Assembly: GCA_033763695.1 (NCBI GenBank)
Contig: JANRKB010000004.1
Coordinates: forward strand, 1 to 31,290
Direction of reading: 5' to 3'
Length of the DNA stretch: 31,290 bases
Source of the DNA: JANRKB01 sp033763695
GTDB lineage: Bacteria > Planctomycetota > Phycisphaerae > Phycisphaerales > UBA1924
Part shown: in pieces, positions 8,611 through 15,916 of the stretch
Numbering within the stretch: the first letter of the stretch is position 1
Layout of the letters: each line of letters starts with the position of its first letter
Notes under the pieces: model-generated
The model's database searches: none
What the model was told of the DNA's origin: nothing
Seen by the model: the letters and a program-made list of their open reading frames with translations, nothing else
Program-made: the position numbers and the translations under genes

Positions 8611-8804
8611 ATCGTCAAATGATCAAATGGTCAAATCGCCAAAGAAAGACCGGATTCGGGGGCGAGGAGCACTGCGACTTCGTGACGCGCTGCCTTTGGC
8701 TTCCGCACTTCGTCTCTCCGTCTCCGCGTCTCTTCGTCTCTGCGTCTCTTCGTCTCTGCCTTCCGCACTCCGTCTCTTCGTCTCTGCGTCTCTCCGTCTC
8801 TTCT
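8611..8804. repeat. Microrepeat tracts in the nuoK-nuoL spacer
   Basis: Two kinds of short repeats. At 8611-8637, TCAAATgrTCAAAT-type units. At 8701-8804, an array of CGTCTCTkC units (plus-strand reading) organised in a ~60-bp higher-order period: TTCCGCACT recurs exactly at 8701 and 8761, each time followed by CGTCTCT units. In the nuo transcript this reads as a purine-rich AGAGACGAAG array. No spacers or conserved long repeats, so it is not CRISPR. Confidence 0.8.
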
Positions 8805-8806
8805 TC

Positions 8807-9166
8807 CTACCCATTCATCTCCGACCATTCATCCGCATCGAGGCTCTCGCGACGGCGGAAGAGCAGCACGACCAGAGCCAGCGCCATCGCCGCCTCGGCC
8901 GCGGCCACCGTGATGATGAACACCACGAACGACTGGCCCGTGAAGTTCAGGTGATAGCGGGCGAACGCCACCAGCGCGATCCCCGCCGCCTGGAACATCA
9001 TCTCGGTGCACAGGAACATCACGATCAAGTTGCGCCGGGTCAGGAACCCGATCAGACCGATCGCGAACATCGCCCCCGACACAAACAGATAGTGCGCCAG
9101 CGTCGGCACCGACATCACGCTCGGAAAGCTCGCCTGCGCCAGCGTGGTCATCATCGTCTCGATCAT
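8807..9166 (-). CDS. nuoK: NADH-quinone oxidoreductase subunit K
   Basis: 119 residues, three membrane helices, part of the proton-translocating chain between NuoN and NuoH/A/J. The two conserved membrane glutamates are visible: Glu55 in FLCTEMMFQA and Glu91 in VAAAEAAMAL. The ATG at 9166 overlaps the nuoJ stop as ATGA (9163-9166) and has GGGAGG six nt upstream, so this start is favoured although it gives about 18 residues more than compact NuoK proteins. The family usually has about 100 residues. Confidence 0.95.
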   Translation of the reverse strand: MIETMMTTLAQASFPSVMSVPTLAHYLFVSGAMFAIGLIGFLTRRNLIVMFLCTEMMFQAAGIALVAFARYHLNFTGQSFVVFIITVAAAEAAMALALVVLLFRRRESLDADEWSEMNG

Positions 9167-10233
9167 CGGCTGCCTCCCGTGCCCGCGGCTCCCGCGTCGC
9201 CCGCGACTCCCCCGCCCGTCGCATTCGCGCTCAGGCGGCGCACCTGACGCAGCTTGGCGTCCTCATCGATCTGCACCTGCTTGCGGCTCAGCACCACCGC
9301 GCCCAGCATCGCCATCAGCAATATCACGCCCGCGATCTCGATCGCGCCCGGATGCTCGCTGAGCAGGTTGAAGCCCAGCCCCTCGACGTTCGCGAGGTTC
9401 AGGTCTTTGGGGAGTTCCACCGTCCGCTCCGCGCCCGCGCCGTCGCGGACCACGGCCGTGCGTGCTCCCATCTCGACCGCCGCGTCGCCGTTGTCGCGCA
9501 CGACGAGTTTCTCGCCTTGCTTGAGCGTGCCTGCCTCGCGCAGGGCCATCTCGACCTTGCGGGGCAGTTGCACAAGGCGAAGGTCGGGGTTGATGCCCGT
9601 CGCCGGCGGCGGCAGACTGCCGATGCCGCGGAACATCATGGTGGAGAGTGCTGCGAGGATCACAAACCCCACCACCGCCGCCACGATCGGTTCGCGGCTC
9701 TCGATGTCGTAGCCGGCCAGCACCTGATCGGCTCCTTCTTCAGGGGCCTGGCTGGCGAGCATGATGACGAAGAGGTAGGTGATGAGGATGGCACCGGCGT
9801 AGACGATGATCAGCGAGAAGGCCATGAACTCGGCCGAGAGCAGCAGGAAGAGCCCTGCCGTGGCGAGGATGGTCATGATGAAGTAGAGCGCGGCGTAGAC
9901 GGGCTTGGGGTGCGTGACGACGCGGAGCGAGGCCCCGAGCGCGACGATCGCGAAGATGTAGAAGAAGGCGTTGGGCAGTTGTGCCGCACCGGCTTTGGCG
10001 GCCAGGCCGATCAGACCCAAGCCGATGGCCAGGGCGGTGACCAGAGCGCCGATGAGCTGGGGGTTTTTGCCCTTGCGGGGCATGGCGAGGGCCAGCCCGA
10101 GGGCTCCCAGCACGCATGCGCCGTACAGGATGGAGGGGTTGATGATCTGGTCCAAAGCGGTCAGCCCAGGTCCGGACGCGGGGCCGCGGGGCCGCCCGGG
10201 GCTCGCCCCCACGATGGTGGGCAAGCAGGACAT
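9163..10233 (-). CDS. nuoJ: NADH-quinone oxidoreductase subunit J (start uncertain)
   Basis: Membrane subunit of complex I. The NuoJ core is FFYIFAIVALGASLRVVTHP, then VYAALYFIMTILATAGLFLL and SLIIVYAGAILITYLFVIML (the pi-bulge helix region). Compared with E. coli NuoJ (184 aa) there is an added N-terminal pair of helices (ILYGACVLGALGLALAM...) and a soluble insert of ~100 residues after the fourth or fifth helix, before a last helix GAIEIAGVILLMAMLGAVVL. I chose the ATG at 10233; the first residues clearly coding-like are LDQIINPSILYG, so a TTG at 10155 or GTG at 10212 are alternatives. None has a strong Shine-Dalgarno sequence. The first gene of the nuoJKLMN block; nuoI or nuoH is not upstream. 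Confidence 0.88.
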   Translation of the reverse strand: MSCLPTIVGASPGRPRGPASGPGLTALDQIINPSILYGACVLGALGLALAMPRKGKNPQLIGALVTALAIGLGLIGLAAKAGAAQLPNAFFYIFAIVALGASLRVVTHPKPVYAALYFIMTILATAGLFLLLSAEFMAFSLIIVYAGAILITYLFVIMLASQAPEEGADQVLAGYDIESREPIVAAVVGFVILAALSTMMFRGIGSLPPPATGINPDLRLVQLPRKVEMALREAGTLKQGEKLVVRDNGDAAVEMGARTAVVRDGAGAERTVELPKDLNLANVEGLGFNLLSEHPGAIEIAGVILLMAMLGAVVLSRKQVQIDEDAKLRQVRRLSANATGGGVAGDAGAAGTGGSR

Positions 10234-10335
10234 GCCAAACGACCCGGGAACGCGCCCGGGGAGAATCGGAGGATAGTGGGCGTTCACCAACCCTTCAACC
10301 AAGCCGACGGGGAATGGAGAGCGGAGGGAGAGACT

Positions 10336-10414
10336 GGAAGACATCAGGCAGGAGGTGGGAGACGGGGAAACGTCAGACAGGAGACACGAGAAGGGAGACA
10401 TCAGACAGGCGACG
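10336..10414. repeat. AGACATCAGACAGG-type microrepeat tract
   Basis: Degenerate direct repetition of agaCATCAGrCAGGaGaC-like units, for example GGAGACATCAGACAGG near 10395-10412. The same unit in the same orientation recurs at 10945-10965, on the far side of three other repeat elements, and in inverted orientation at 11034-11054. Confidence 0.7.
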
Positions 10415-10472
10415 CCGGAACGAGGGAGGTTGGCGTCGAGACAACGGGTCGTCCCGCGCGTCGCCGTTTCTT

Positions 10473-10673
10473 CACGGCGAAGCCGTGGAGGTCAGTAGCC
10501 GTGGGTCGCCGCGCAGCGGCACCCACGGAGCGCACCACCACCCCTTCGGGATCGTCGAAGGTGGATCGTTTGCGGCACGATCCACTTTCGACAATCCTGC
10601 CCGAAGGGGTCGCGTTCGTCGGGTGCGGCTACGCCGCGACCCGACGCTATTGGCCCGCACGGCTTCGCCGTGC
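10473..10673 (-). repeat. Five-hairpin intergenic element, copy 1
   Basis: Five consecutive stem-loops. h1 CACGGC-GAA-GCCGTG (10473-10487). h2 CCGTGGGT...ACCCACGG (10499-10528). h3, a long central stem (10540-10610) with arms ACCCCTTCGGG/CCCGAAGGGGT, GTCGAA/TTCGAC and GTGGATCGT/ACGATCCAC. h4 GTCGGGT...ACCCGAC (10618-10645). h5 GCACGGC-TTC-GCCGTGC (10657-10673). It is the reverse complement of copies 2 and 3: its last 36 nt match the first 36 nt of copy 2 at 35 positions after inversion, and its first 34 nt match the end of copy 2 at 32. Confidence 0.9.
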
Positions 10674-10706
10674 AAGACGACGTCGATCATCGGATATGGC
10701 GTGCTC

Positions 10707-10815
10707 CGTGCCACTGATGTCCGAGGCTGCGAGGACATGAGTGCTCCTGCGCGAGGCGATGTCGTCGGCTCAGCAGCACCGAGATGCTCGCAGAGCCTCA
10801 CATCTCGGTGGCACG
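10707..10815 (-). repeat. Twin-hairpin element with terminal inverted repeats, copy A
   Basis: Ends CGTGCCAC (10707-10714) and GTGGCACG (10808-10815). Left hairpin TGATGTCC/GGACAT around loop GAGGCTGCGA; right hairpin CCGAGATG/CATCTCGG around loop CTCGCAGAGCCTCA. The loops are complementary (GAGGCTGCGA pairs with TCGCAG+CCTC, with a 2-nt bulge). The inner ends AGTGCT and AGCAC can also pair. Copy B at 16244-16354 is the inverted version. Confidence 0.85.
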
Positions 10816-10847
10816 GGCCTTGGTACGGGTCGGTGGCCGGGGAACCA

Positions 10848-10904
10848 GCTTTTCATTTCAGCTTTTCAGCCGAGGGTGCGGGGTTGAAAAGCTGAGGTGA
10901 AAAG
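10848..10904 (-). repeat. 45-nt CTTTTCA element, copy in a 20-bp hairpin
   Basis: Left arm 10849-10868 (CTTTTCATTTCAGCTTTTCA) and right arm 10885-10904 form a 20-bp stem with two G-T pairs around a 16-nt loop. The 45 nt at 10848-10892 are the reverse complement of 15795-15839 with four differences. Confidence 0.85.
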
Positions 10905-10944
10905 GAAGATGACGGGGTGAGGGGGTGAAGGGGGAGCAAGACAA

Positions 10945-11054
10945 GGAGACATCAGACAGGAGACAAGGAGAAAGCACCCACACGCGGCGTGTTTCCGCTC
11001 TCCCAGTCTCATTTCTCCGAGTCTTCTGTCTCATGTCTCCTGTCTCATGTCTCC
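10945..11054. repeat. Long intergenic hairpin from GGAGACATSAGACAGG units
   Basis: The arm at 10945-10965 matches the reverse complement of 11034-11054 at 20 of 21 positions. The 68-nt loop contains further units such as AAGGAGAAAG. It lies upstream of the DUF4010 gene (plus) and of nuoJ (minus), so it is not a terminator of an adjacent gene end. Confidence 0.8.
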
Positions 11055-11131
11055 CAGACTCGCTTCCTCCCCCTTCTCGCCTGAAATCTTGAGGAATTCC
11101 CTCCCAAAGACCCGACGATTCGTTTAGATTG

Positions 11132-11146
11132 AGCGCAGATTGCGCT
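11132..11146. promoter_or_regulatory. Possible operator upstream of the DUF4010 gene
   Basis: Perfect inverted repeat AGCGCA-GAT-TGCGCT about 100 nt before the ATG at 11247, in an A/T-richer patch (TTAGAT at 11124-11129 and TAAGAT at 11146-11151 are 16 nt apart, a weak promoter-like pair). The regulatory role is inferred from position only. Confidence 0.3.
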
Positions 11147-11246
11147 AAGATCGCGTCAAGAAACGGGGGAGCAGACGGAGCACGGCCACGCTCGCCGGAT
11201 GCGGCCCGTCGCTCATAAGCCTCTGGAATCACAGCAGTTGCCCGAC

Positions 11247-12503
11247 ATGGTACAGAACATCCCCGACCTTTTGCAGCCTCTGGGTCTCTCGCTCGTTCTT
11301 GGCCTCCTTGTCGGTCTCCAGCGTGAGTGGGCCCAGTCCCACGTCGCGGGCATCCGCACCTTCTCGCTCATCACGCTGCTCGGCACGGCATCGGCCCTGC
11401 TCGCCAAGGAGTTCGGCGGCTGGGTCGTCGCCGCCAGTTTCGTCGGCGTGATCGGTGCGGCCGCGATCGGCAATCTGAACGACACCAAGAAGGACGGCCG
11501 CGGCGCGGGCGTCACCACCGAGATCGCGATGCTCGTGATGTTCGCCGTGGGCGCGATGCTCACGGTCTTCCCGGCCCAGGTCTCGGTCGCGCTGGGTGGC
11601 ATCGTGGCACTGCTGCTGCACGCCAAGGGCTGGCTGCACCGTCTCACCGCCTCGCTGGGTGAGAAGGACGTGCGCGCCATCATGCAGTTCGTGCTCATCA
11701 CCTGCGTGATCCTGCCCGTCGTCCCCAATCAGCCCATCGGCCCCTTCAGCGTGCTCAACCCGCGCGAAGTCTGGTACATGGTCATCCTCGTCGTCGGCAT
11801 CAGCCTCGGCGGCTACGCCCTCTATCGCACCGTCGGCGCCAAGGCTGGCCTCCTCCTGGGCGGCGTCATCGGCGGCCTCATCTCCTCCACCGCCACCACC
11901 GTCTCCTACGCGCGGCGTGCCTCCAAGGACCGCTCCATCGCCGGCTCGGCCACCGTCGTCATCATGCTCGCCACCTGCGTCATGTACGCCCGCGTGCTTT
12001 CCGAAGTCGCCATCGTGGCCCGCGACGCCTTCTGGTCCATCGCCCCGCCGCTCTTGGCGATGATGGCGCTGTCGGTCATCCTTGCGTCGCTCATGCTCAT
12101 GGTGGTGACGCGCGACGCCGTGAAACTGCCCGAGCAGGAGAACCCGGCGGAACTCAAGAGCGCGCTGTTCTTCGCGGGCATGTACGCGCTCGCGCTGCTC
12201 GCCTCGGCCGCGGCCAAGAACTCGGCGGGTCCCAACGCCCACTACGCGGTCGCCGCGTTGTCGGGCCTGGCGAACATGGACGCGATCACGCTGTCCACCG
12301 CACGCATGGTGGCGACCAACCAGATGCTGCCGGGCGAAGCATGGCACGCGATCCTGATCGCGGCGATGGCGAACATGGGGTTCAAGGCGATCGCGGTGGC
12401 GTTCATCGGTGGACGCGCAATGCTCGGCCGCGCCTCGACGCTGTTCGCGCTCAAGATCGCGGCAGGCGTGGGCGTGCTGCTCTTCTGGCCCCAGGTGGCG
12501 TGA
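11247..12503 (+). CDS. DUF4010 / MgtC-like integral membrane protein
   Basis: 418-residue inner-membrane protein with about twelve hydrophobic segments. The N-terminal third resembles the MgtC/SapB domain (LGLLVGLQREWAQSHVAGIR, TFSLITLLGTASALLAKEFG), and the rest matches the DUF4010 half found in the same two-part family (MQFVLITCVILPVVP, GYALYRTVGAKAGLLLGGVI, GGLISSTATTVSYARRA, SGLANMDAITLSTARM). Substrate unknown; MgtC relatives are linked to magnesium and phosphate homeostasis. An ATG at 11199 would add 16 residues; I prefer 11247, where similarity to the family begins, though neither start has a strong Shine-Dalgarno sequence. Stands alone between repeat-rich spacers. Confidence 0.85.
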   Translation: MVQNIPDLLQPLGLSLVLGLLVGLQREWAQSHVAGIRTFSLITLLGTASALLAKEFGGWVVAASFVGVIGAAAIGNLNDTKKDGRGAGVTTEIAMLVMFAVGAMLTVFPAQVSVALGGIVALLLHAKGWLHRLTASLGEKDVRAIMQFVLITCVILPVVPNQPIGPFSVLNPREVWYMVILVVGISLGGYALYRTVGAKAGLLLGGVIGGLISSTATTVSYARRASKDRSIAGSATVVIMLATCVMYARVLSEVAIVARDAFWSIAPPLLAMMALSVILASLMLMVVTRDAVKLPEQENPAELKSALFFAGMYALALLASAAAKNSAGPNAHYAVAALSGLANMDAITLSTARMVATNQMLPGEAWHAILIAAMANMGFKAIAVAFIGGRAMLGRASTLFALKIAAGVGVLLFWPQVA

Positions 12504-12516
12504 GGCGGGGAAGGCC

Positions 12517-12601
12517 AAAGCGAAAAACGAAAAGCGAAAAGCGAAAATGATCGTTCCAGTTGGGAAGTTCACTGGACGGGACATTTTCGCTGTTCGCTTT
12601 G
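12517..12601. repeat. GCGAAAA microrepeat hairpin
   Basis: GCGAAAA units (12517-12547) lead into GCGAAAATGATCGTTCCAGT (12541-12560); after a 10-nt loop, ACTGGACGGGACATTTTCGC (12571-12590) and a TTCGCTTT extension return the arm, giving about 16 of 20 matched positions in the core. The core unit, CTGGAC.GATCATTT followed by TTTTCGC repeats, also appears at 16195 and 16379. It lies just after the DUF4010 stop and could act as a terminator, though there is no T run. Confidence 0.75.
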
Positions 12602-12675
12602 TGCCTTCGCTCCCTCCCCACCCCCTCCGCCCCGACCGCGATACGCTTGCGCACGTCCCTCTCCCGGAGCCTGCC

Positions 12676-14124
12676 ATGTCCGCCACCAGCGTGCAATCCG
12701 TTCTGGACCTGCTCAAGAGCAACGAAGAAGGTTCGATCCGTCGACTCCTCGATTGGCTGCGGATTCCCAGCATCAGCACCGATCCCGCGTACAAGGTCGA
12801 GTGTCGGCGTGCCGCCGACTGGGCCGCGGCTCACCTCAAGGAATCCGGCTTCAAGGCCCAGGTCCTCCCCACCGGCAGCGCCGAAGCCCCCGGCCATCCG
12901 ATCGTCCTGGCCCACTCCCCCGGCTCACCCGACTACGCCGGGCCGCACGTGCTCTTCTACGGCCACTACGACGTGCAGCCCGTGGACCCCATCGACCTGT
13001 GGGACTCGCCGCCGTTTGAACCCGTCGTGCTTGAGGGCAACCCCGGTGGCCCGGGCCGTCGCATCGTCGCCCGCGGCGCTGTCGACGACAAGGGACAGGT
13101 CATGACCTTCCTCGAAGCCATGCGCGCGTGGAAGGAAACCACCGGCGAAGTCGCCGGCGGCGTCAAGTTCACCGTGTTGCTCGAGGGCGAGGAAGAAAGC
13201 GGCTCGGTCAATCTCGACGCCTTCGTCGACGCACACCAGGACGAACTCAAGCGCTGCGACGTCTGCCTCATCAGCGACACCGGCATGCTCGGACGCGATC
13301 GCCCCGCGATCACCTACGGCGTGCGCGGCCTGGCCTACACCGAGATCGTGCTGCACGGCGCGAATCAGGACCTGCACAGCGGCCTGTGGGGCGGACGCTC
13401 GCCCAACCCCATCAGCGAACTCACCAAAGTCCTCGCCCAACTCTGGGACGCCAACCGCCGCGTCACCATCCCCGGCTTCTACGACAGCGTGCGCGACATC
13501 GAACCCGCGGAGCGCGAGGCGTGGAAGAAACTGGGCATCAACCCCGCCGAGGCGCTGGCCAACATCGGCTTCCCGCCCGAGGCCGACGTGGGCGAGGCCG
13601 GCTACAGCAGCACCGAGCGCGAGTGGGCCCGCCCCACCGCCGAGATCAACGGCATCGTCGGCGGCTACACCGGCAAGGGCGCCAAGACCGTCATCCCCGC
13701 ATACGCCAGCGCCAAGGTCAGTTTCCGCCTCGTTGCTGATCAGGACCCGGTGAAGATCACGCAGGCGTTCTTTGAGTGGTGCAAGAGCCGCACGCCCCAG
13801 GGCTGCCGCTGGGAACTCATCGACCACCACGGCGGGCACCCGGTGACGTGCGCCACGCAGAGCGCGCCGCTGCAGGCCGCGGCCCGCGCAATGGAGCGTG
13901 CGGCGGGCAAGCGCCCGGAACTCATCAATTCCGGCGGCTCGATCCCCGTCGCGGGCATGCTCAAGGCGAAGTGCGGCCTGGAGACGATCTTCATGGGCTT
14001 CGGGCTGGAGGACGATCGCGTCCACTCGCCCAACGAGAAGTTCGAGATCGAGTGCTTCCGCATGGGCGTGCGCAGCCACGCCATCCTCATCGATGAACTG
14101 CGGAAGATGAAGTCACGCCGATGA
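12676..14124 (+). CDS. M20 family metallopeptidase (dipeptidase/deacylase)
   Basis: 482-residue, probably cytosolic zinc hydrolase of the M20/M25/M40 family, closest in layout to CNDP2-like dipeptidases. Metal site and catalytic motifs are intact: GHYDVQP (His97), ARGAVDDKGQ (Asp137), LLEGEEESGS (catalytic Glu172 and metal Glu173), SDTG, the DLHSGLWGG loop of the dimerisation domain, and HSPNEKF near the end. The open frame begins earlier, but the ATG at 12676 has GGAG (12665-12668) seven nt upstream and matches the family N-terminus. The stop overlaps the next gene's start as ATGA (14121-14124), so the permease is likely translated with it. The substrate (dipeptide or N-acyl amino acid) cannot be told. 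Confidence 0.93.
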   Translation: MSATSVQSVLDLLKSNEEGSIRRLLDWLRIPSISTDPAYKVECRRAADWAAAHLKESGFKAQVLPTGSAEAPGHPIVLAHSPGSPDYAGPHVLFYGHYDVQPVDPIDLWDSPPFEPVVLEGNPGGPGRRIVARGAVDDKGQVMTFLEAMRAWKETTGEVAGGVKFTVLLEGEEESGSVNLDAFVDAHQDELKRCDVCLISDTGMLGRDRPAITYGVRGLAYTEIVLHGANQDLHSGLWGGRSPNPISELTKVLAQLWDANRRVTIPGFYDSVRDIEPAEREAWKKLGINPAEALANIGFPPEADVGEAGYSSTEREWARPTAEINGIVGGYTGKGAKTVIPAYASAKVSFRLVADQDPVKITQAFFEWCKSRTPQGCRWELIDHHGGHPVTCATQSAPLQAAARAMERAAGKRPELINSGGSIPVAGMLKAKCGLETIFMGFGLEDDRVHSPNEKFEIECFRMGVRSHAILIDELRKMKSRR

Positions 14125-15764
14125 ACGCGGGGCCACGCCAGGCCCATGATGGGGGTAATCGCCGACGTGATGGTCGCGAGGGGGGTGTCGCCGCCGAGTG
14201 GTTGCTCGTCGCCACCGCCTTCGTCGCGCTGCTGCCGCTGGGCTACGCGCTCGCACGCATCGCGCAGGGCGCATGGACCCGCGGCGTGCAGACCGTGCCC
14301 GTCGAAGAACGCTCGCTCAGCGGGCTTGATCCGGGCCTGCTGGCGCGCACGCTGGGCGTCGCACTGCTCATCGGCCTGCTCGCGACGATCTGCGCGTGGC
14401 CGGGCGCGTGGTGGATCCGCCGCAAGGGCACGGGCTCCACGCTCGCGCTGCTGTGCGTCCCGCTGCTGTTGCCCGCGACACTGACGTATGCCGCGTACGG
14501 CCTCTTGCGTGCGCCCGGCACATGGCTGGGCGATCTGGCAGAGCGTGCGGGTTCGAGCGGCTGGCCTGAGCTGCCGCTGTTCATCGGTCGCGCGATCGCG
14601 GTGGGCGGCCTCTCGCTGTGGGCCACGCCGCTGGCGCTGCTGCCGCTGGCGCATGCCGTCACACGCCTGGACACCAACGTGCTCGAGAATCTTGAACTCG
14701 ACGCGGCGTCGCGCGTGCGTCGACACGCGGCACGCGTGCGCCTCTGCTTGCCCGCGCTGGGCGTGAGCATCGGACTGGTCGCGCTGGTGATGATCGGCTC
14801 GCCCGTCCCGCTGCACCTGGCACAAGTGGACACCTACGCGACGCGCGTGTGGCTGGCGCTGGATCGCATGCCCGAGGCGCAGCAGTGGGCCGCGTGGCTC
14901 GCGTCATGGCCGGTGGTGGCGTGCGCACTTGCGGGCGCGTGGCTGGCGTCGGGGCTGGTGACTGATGCGGGCGTTGCGGGGACGGCCACGCCGCAGGCCG
15001 CGCCCAGCGCGCGTGAAGCCCGGCGTCGCTGGCGTGCGGCAGTGCCCGCGCTGCTGCTGTGGTCTCTGGCGACGCTGGTGCCGCTGGCACTGCTGGCGTG
15101 GAGCGTGCGCGATGCGCACTCCTACGCGAACGTCGTGCGCGTCAACGCCGACGCCGCGGCACGCTCGCTGTCGGTCGCCATCGGCACCGGCCTGGTCCTC
15201 GCACTCGTGGGCACGCTGGTCTTCGCCGCGGCCTCGGGCGGCAGCAGTTCGCGACGCATCGCGCGTCTGTGCGTGCGTGTGCTCGCGCTCGCGGGCCTGT
15301 GTCCGGGCGTGCTCGTCGGCTCGTGGATCGGCGGCGTGTGGAACACCCTTGCGCCTGCACTCACCGACACGCCGCTGATCGTCGTGCTGGCCCACGCGGC
15401 ACGCTTCTCGTTCATCGCGGGCGTGATCGGCCTGCGGCTCGCGCTCGCCGAGCCCGCCGAGGAACGCGACGCCCGCGCCATCGACTCGGGCGGCGACGCG
15501 TGGTCGTGGTGGATGCTGCTCGGACGCCGCGCGTGGCCGACGCTCGCCGCGCTCGCGGGGGCGGGCGCGATCCTGAGCATCAACGAGATCGAAGCATCGA
15601 TCATGGTCGTGCCGCCGGGCTTTGACACCCTGGCCCGCCGCCTGCTGGACTATCTGCACTTTGCGCGGATGGAGGAACTCTCGGCGATCAGCGTGCTGAT
15701 CTGCGGCACGGGAACGGTGCTTGGGCTTGCCGCCGCGATGAGTGTGCGCCGCGAGACGCCGTGA
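14121..15764 (+). CDS. ABC transporter permease, fused two-domain iron(III)/thiamine type
   Basis: 547-residue inner-membrane protein with two copies of a permease domain, as in FbpB/ThiP-like transporters for ferric iron, thiamine or similar solutes. Each half has an EAA-like coupling loop: ELDAASRVRRHAARVRLCLP (about residues 190-212) and ARAIDSGGDAWSWWMLLGRR (about 450-475). The end NEIEASIMVVPPGFDTLARR resembles the end of iron-transport permeases. Start ATG at 14121 overlaps the M20 gene stop. No ATP-binding protein or substrate-binding protein is in this window next to it, so the partners must be elsewhere. Codon use is strongly GC-rich, like the neighbours. Substrate unknown. Confidence 0.82.
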   Translation: MNAGPRQAHDGGNRRRDGREGGVAAEWLLVATAFVALLPLGYALARIAQGAWTRGVQTVPVEERSLSGLDPGLLARTLGVALLIGLLATICAWPGAWWIRRKGTGSTLALLCVPLLLPATLTYAAYGLLRAPGTWLGDLAERAGSSGWPELPLFIGRAIAVGGLSLWATPLALLPLAHAVTRLDTNVLENLELDAASRVRRHAARVRLCLPALGVSIGLVALVMIGSPVPLHLAQVDTYATRVWLALDRMPEAQQWAAWLASWPVVACALAGAWLASGLVTDAGVAGTATPQAAPSAREARRRWRAAVPALLLWSLATLVPLALLAWSVRDAHSYANVVRVNADAAARSLSVAIGTGLVLALVGTLVFAAASGGSSSRRIARLCVRVLALAGLCPGVLVGSWIGGVWNTLAPALTDTPLIVVLAHAARFSFIAGVIGLRLALAEPAEERDARAIDSGGDAWSWWMLLGRRAWPTLAALAGAGAILSINEIEASIMVVPPGFDTLARRLLDYLHFARMEELSAISVLICGTGTVLGLAAAMSVRRETP

Positions 15765-15794
15765 GAGCATGGCCGCGTGCCGGTTTGCCAGACA

Positions 15795-15839
15795 ACTTTT
15801 CAACCCCGCACCCCCGGCTGAAAAGCCGAGATGAAAAGC
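15795..15839 (+). repeat. 45-nt CTTTTCA element, second copy
   Basis: Reverse complement of 10848-10892 with four differences in 45 nt. It contains GGCTGAAAAGCC, itself a small palindrome (15816-15827). It starts 31 nt after the permease stop. Confidence 0.85.
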
Positions 15840-15916
15840 TGCGCGGGCTTCCCCTGCCAGCCTTGCGTGACGCCCGCCCGTGCCACCGACGCTTCTCGCG
15901 ATCACCCTCGTGTCTT

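Larger units (their letters stand above)
10234..11246. other. 1-kb repeat-rich intergenic region between nuoJ and the DUF4010 gene
   Basis: No protein gene is supported here. In order: microrepeat tract (10336-10414), five-hairpin element (10473-10673), twin-hairpin element (10707-10815), 45-nt element forming a 20-bp hairpin (10848-10904), and a long hairpin of the same microrepeats (10945-11054). The genes on both sides diverge, so promoters for nuoJ and the DUF4010 gene should be here. Short open frames across the hairpins are Arg-rich by-products of palindromes. Confidence 0.8.

Noticed and set aside
8701..8804. Possible CRISPR array
   Set aside because: Units are 8-11 bp with no spacers and no cas genes; it is a low-complexity tract.
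5993..9247. Long plus-strand open frame of 1084 codons opposite nuoK-nuoM
   Set aside because: It is antisense to well-recognised nuo genes, has an Arg/His/Gln-rich composition and no family features; long antisense frames are expected at this GC content.
10314..10895. Small Arg-rich frames over the five-hairpin and twin-hairpin elements (also at 15831-16171 and 21325-21657)
   Set aside because: They recur wherever the palindromic elements occur, in several frames and on both strands, and have no ribosome binding sites; they are by-products of repeats, not genes.
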